Shown one piece after another: positions 12,339 to 14,641 of a stretch of 14,641 nucleotides of DNA. Source of the stretch: Flavipsychrobacter stenotrophus. Its GTDB lineage: Bacteria; Bacteroidota; Bacteroidia; Chitinophagales; Chitinophagaceae. The notes beneath the pieces are model-generated. The model was given only the letters and a program-made list of their open reading frames with translations. It had not been told where the DNA came from and did no database searches. Positions within the stretch are counted from its first letter, which is position 1; each line of letters begins with the position of its first letter. Made by a program: the position numbers and the translations under genes. The stretch spans positions 1 through 14,641 of the forward strand of contig CANBTK010000006.1 in assembly GCA_947372365.1 (NCBI GenBank). Reading direction: 5' to 3'.

Positions 12339-13064
12339 CTACTTATCAATAACGGCTATTAGGTTCTGTGTAAAGATGCCTGCTGAACTGCCTGTTTCCA
12401 CCATTTTCCAGAATTTGAGCCGCATCACCATCAGCTTCCACAGTATATACCTGATGTTTGATTTGAGCCCGTGCGGCACTGGGCCAGTAGGGTAGCATGC
12501 CGATTTTTTAAAACCAGTATTCAATATTACCTGGTTTACCGAGCTGGCAGTATAAGCCATTTCGTGGGTGTAGTCGCCATAAAAGACGCTGGTATAAAAG
12601 AGCCCCTGGCCATTAGGCACCTGCATTACAAAGCGGCCGCCGTCGTTTAGGTTTTTGCTCACCAGTGCCAGTATTTCAAATACCTCGTTGCGGGTGAAAT
12701 GCTCTATCACATCGCGGGCAATAATAAAATCAAATTTTTTGCCCCTGTTGCCCAGGTAGTCAATCAGGTCGCCACACTCCAGGTTGCCAATACCCAGCTG
12801 GCGGCCCTTGTCAATCTGTTCCTGCGAAATATCTATGCCGTAGGCATTATTATAGCCACGCTTGTTAAGCCAGTAAACGAAATTGCCATCGCCACAGCCT
12901 ATATCCAGTATGGTTGCATTTTTATCTTTAGGCAGGTGCTTGCCATAATGAAAATCAAGTGCAGGGAAATGGCCTTCGATACGCGCAATCGTCATATCGC
13001 CATACAAGGTCTTGTTGTGGGTAGATACGTAACTGGTGTATATAATTTCTTTGAACTTTTCCAT
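12339..13064 (-). CDS. Class I SAM-dependent methyltransferase
   Basis: This 241-residue cytoplasmic enzyme transfers a methyl group from S-adenosylmethionine, probably to a sugar or a lipid-linked glycan given its neighbours. Motif I is ATILDIGCGDGNF (50-62), the acidic end of beta2 is YGIDIS (75-80), and motif IV/post-IV is FIIARDVIEHFTRNEV (113-128). These are typical of Methyltransf_11/23-type proteins of polysaccharide clusters. A C-terminal basic, hydrophobic stretch (207-225, IRYILWKLMVMRLKFWK) may attach it to the membrane. Its start overlaps the stop of the upstream glycosyltransferase by one base (TAATG, 13062-13066), so translation is coupled. The acceptor is unknown. No clear terminator follows; the gap to the T9SS gene is only 73 bp. 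Confidence 0.9.
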   Translation of the reverse strand: MEKFKEIIYTSYVSTHNKTLYGDMTIARIEGHFPALDFHYGKHLPKDKNATILDIGCGDGNFVYWLNKRGYNNAYGIDISQEQIDKGRQLGIGNLECGDLIDYLGNRGKKFDFIIARDVIEHFTRNEVFEILALVSKNLNDGGRFVMQVPNGQGLFYTSVFYGDYTHEMAYTASSVNQVILNTGFKKSACYPTGPVPHGLKSNIRYILWKLMVMRLKFWKMVETGSSAGIFTQNLIAVIDK

Positions 13065-14098
13065 TATAGTTGATTCATGAGTTGAATAATTTCCTTGGCC
13101 CTGGCATCAAGCGAATGCTCGGCCATAGCCCTGTTGTGGCCGGCAAGGCGCACTTTTTCGCGCAGGGCATCATCTTCCAGGTAGCCTTTAGTTTTCGCAG
13201 CCAGCTCTATAGCACCGTCAAAAAAGCCGGCCTCTTCATTTTCTTTATAGTATAGTACCGACTCTTCGTTGCGCTCATGCAGCATAAAGCCGCCTGCGCC
13301 AGGTATATGGAAGGTGCGCGAGGTAATGAGGTCGCCCGAAGATGCGCCCGATACCTGTTCCGATAAAATGCCCAGGTTTACTTTAGAGCATTGTATAGCC
13401 ATGGCATATAAGTCGCCCACAACAGGCATGCCTTGTATAGAGCTTTTCAAAACTTCGGCACCTGCTTTGTCCCACTGCCCGCCCCATATCTTAAGGCTTA
13501 TATTGGGCAAGGTTTCCTTCAGGTGTGCGAGCAATTTTTCTTTTTTTGGCGACCATATGCCTATAAAGGACACATCGCAGCCAAACACATCCCTGTCTTT
13601 TGCTGTTATTTTTAATGGGCGGTGTATATCTGGGTCAAAGCCATGTGGTATAAAGCTTACGTTTTTAACCGTGTACTTTTCCTTCATATCCCTTATGCCA
13701 AAGGTTTTGGTAGTGAATATGAGGTCGTACAGCGGAATAGCCTTGGGTATGTTTTCGCCATGCGCCGTCATGCTCACATCGGGGTAGAACATGGCCAGCT
13801 TGCAGCCCTGCTGGCGGGCATACTCCAGTGTTGCCGGGCTTACAAATACGCCTTTATAAATAAAGAGTACATCAGGCTTCAGCACTTTTACCTGCCGGGT
13901 AATGGCGGTATTAAATGACACGGTTTGCCATGGCCTTAGCAGCCTTTCGCCTATTTTAAGTTTTTTATCCTCGCTTTTAAGGCTTATATAATAAAACTCG
14001 TCAATAACCTCAATAAGGCAATTTTCCCGGCTAAAGGCACGGAACAACCCACCGGCATTACTCCCTCTCCATATGGGGCCAACACAAAGTATGCGCAT
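13064..14098 (-). CDS. CgeB-like family glycosyltransferase
   Basis: This 344-residue protein looks like a GT-B fold glycosyltransferase of the CgeB / Glyco_trans_1_2 type, usually soluble in the cytoplasm and acting on lipid-linked glycans. The N-terminal half (1-150) carries MRILCVGPIWRGSNAGG, LKPDVLFIYKGVFVSPATLEYAR and LAMFYPDVS. The linker NVSFIPHGFDPDIHRP (146-161) and DVSFIGIWSPKKEKLL (175-190) are typical of CgeB proteins. The C-terminal donor-binding block has SGDLITSRTFHIPGAGGFMLHERNEE (254-279). The catalytic donor sugar cannot be predicted. It follows the polymerase gene by 9 bp and is coupled to the methyltransferase, so all three belong to one minus-strand operon for surface polysaccharide synthesis. 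Confidence 0.88.
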   Translation of the reverse strand: MRILCVGPIWRGSNAGGLFRAFSRENCLIEVIDEFYYISLKSEDKKLKIGERLLRPWQTVSFNTAITRQVKVLKPDVLFIYKGVFVSPATLEYARQQGCKLAMFYPDVSMTAHGENIPKAIPLYDLIFTTKTFGIRDMKEKYTVKNVSFIPHGFDPDIHRPLKITAKDRDVFGCDVSFIGIWSPKKEKLLAHLKETLPNISLKIWGGQWDKAGAEVLKSSIQGMPVVGDLYAMAIQCSKVNLGILSEQVSGASSGDLITSRTFHIPGAGGFMLHERNEESVLYYKENEEAGFFDGAIELAAKTKGYLEDDALREKVRLAGHNRAMAEHSLDARAKEIIQLMNQL

Positions 14099-14107
14099 GT
14101 TGCGTGT

Positions 14108-14641
14108 TTAAAAATAGTCTGTTATTACTTTTTTGATGGTATACAACATAAGGTAGGTGGAGGTATAAGTAACCAAAATTTGCAAATCGGCACCAATACC
14201 AAACGAAAATAACAAAACGTAACCCCCGAATAAGATACCAATGATGTTATAAGGGGAGGCGTAGAACTCAATGGAGTTCCAGAGCATACTCACCAGGCCG
14301 CCAAATAGGAAGCAGCCGAAAACCACCCCTGCCCAGCCAAAGTCCATGTACAACTCACCCATGATGGTCATGTTTATGGAGTTGTTGGCGCGCCCATTGG
14401 TTACAATCGCTGTCCCCATTTCTACTGCAAACCATTGCCCCAGCTGCACCAGCGGCTTTTCAGGCCACAATATCCTGGGTATAAGGGCGAATACCACCGG
14501 GGCTGATACCGCACCATCGTAGAAGCCTTTTTGCTTGGTCAGCTTTACACAATTGGTCAGCTGCGCTACGCAGGCCGACCGCTCAAGGAAGCTACCGTTT
14601 TTATTGTCCTCTTCCTCATCAAACAAATCCTTGCCGAAGTT
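14108..14641 (-). CDS. Wzy-like oligosaccharide polymerase/ligase, C-terminal part (truncated by window edge)
   Basis: The frame is open to the right edge, so this is the C-terminal part (about 178 residues seen) of a multi-pass inner-membrane protein. It carries FALIPRILWPEKP followed by a polar periplasmic loop (GRANNSINMTIMGELYMDFGW), a combination seen in Wzy-type repeat-unit polymerases and O-antigen ligase-like proteins. Three or four hydrophobic segments follow, with about VVFGCFLFGGLVSMLW, IIGILFGGYVLLFSFGIG and ILVTYTSTYLMLYTI. Such enzymes polymerise undecaprenyl-linked repeat units in the periplasm. The downstream glycosyltransferase and methyltransferase support the assignment. 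The start of the gene and the operon promoter lie outside the window. Polymerase versus ligase cannot be decided from this fragment. Confidence 0.75.
   Translation of the reverse strand, partial: NFGKDLFDEEEDNKNGSFLERSACVAQLTNCVKLTKQKGFYDGAVSAPVVFALIPRILWPEKPLVQLGQWFAVEMGTAIVTNGRANNSINMTIMGELYMDFGWAGVVFGCFLFGGLVSMLWNSIEFYASPYNIIGILFGGYVLLFSFGIGADLQILVTYTSTYLMLYTIKKVITDYF

Noticed and set aside
13269..13787. 172-residue plus-strand open frame antisense to the glycosyltransferase
   Set aside because: The minus-strand frame has clear CgeB-type motifs over the same bases, so this is a shadow.

Overview
The window looks like a chromosomal segment of a member of the Bacteroidota, probably a Chitinophagaceae or Sphingobacteria-like organism. 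Several independent signs agree: a type IX secretion sorting domain, a DUF4476 protein, a HWPGA membrane motif of the kind seen in GldL-like proteins, A-rich translation starts without strong Shine-Dalgarno sequences, and repeated promoters matching the Bacteroidota consensus TTTG-N18-20-TAnnTTTG. I see no rRNA, tRNA, CRISPR array, transposase or phage gene.

Left part (1-3712): the 3' end of radA (DNA recombination and repair) runs off the left edge. A gene-free stretch of about 360 bp follows, holding a degenerate repeat pair. Next is a minus-strand secreted DUF4476 protein with its own terminator. It shares a divergent promoter region with a PadR regulator that is translationally coupled to an unusual membrane protein: a HAAS-like N-terminus, two HWPGA repeats, five membrane segments and a periplasmic C-terminus. 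A large compound hairpin terminates this operon.

Middle (3755-7263): comF, apparently with a TTG start, is followed by a two-gene unit encoding a FadL/OmpP1-type outer-membrane channel and an SGNH/GDSL lipoprotein hydrolase. That unit has a strong consensus promoter and a strong terminator. The pair suggests cell-surface hydrolysis of an ester coupled to uptake of a hydrophobic product (inference).

Right-middle (7264-11273): a 350 bp non-coding stretch with an 11-bp periodic repeat is followed by two minus-strand membrane-protein genes (an uncharacterised protein with a Pro/Gln-rich tail, and an MgtC/SapB protein). Then come three plus-strand small or medium membrane proteins, none with a known function.

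Right end (11303-14641): a minus-strand T9SS cargo protein, whose promoter -7 box sits inside a perfect inverted repeat, lies downstream of a polysaccharide operon on the same strand: Wzy-like polymerase (partial), CgeB-type glycosyltransferase and SAM methyltransferase. This is probably the tail of a surface-polysaccharide cluster continuing past the right edge.

Most of the window is ordinary housekeeping or envelope content. The most unusual candidates are the PadR/HAAS-like/GldL-GldM-like unit, the promoter enclosed in an inverted repeat, and several conserved but uncharacterised membrane proteins. I do not see a clearly new multi-gene system.
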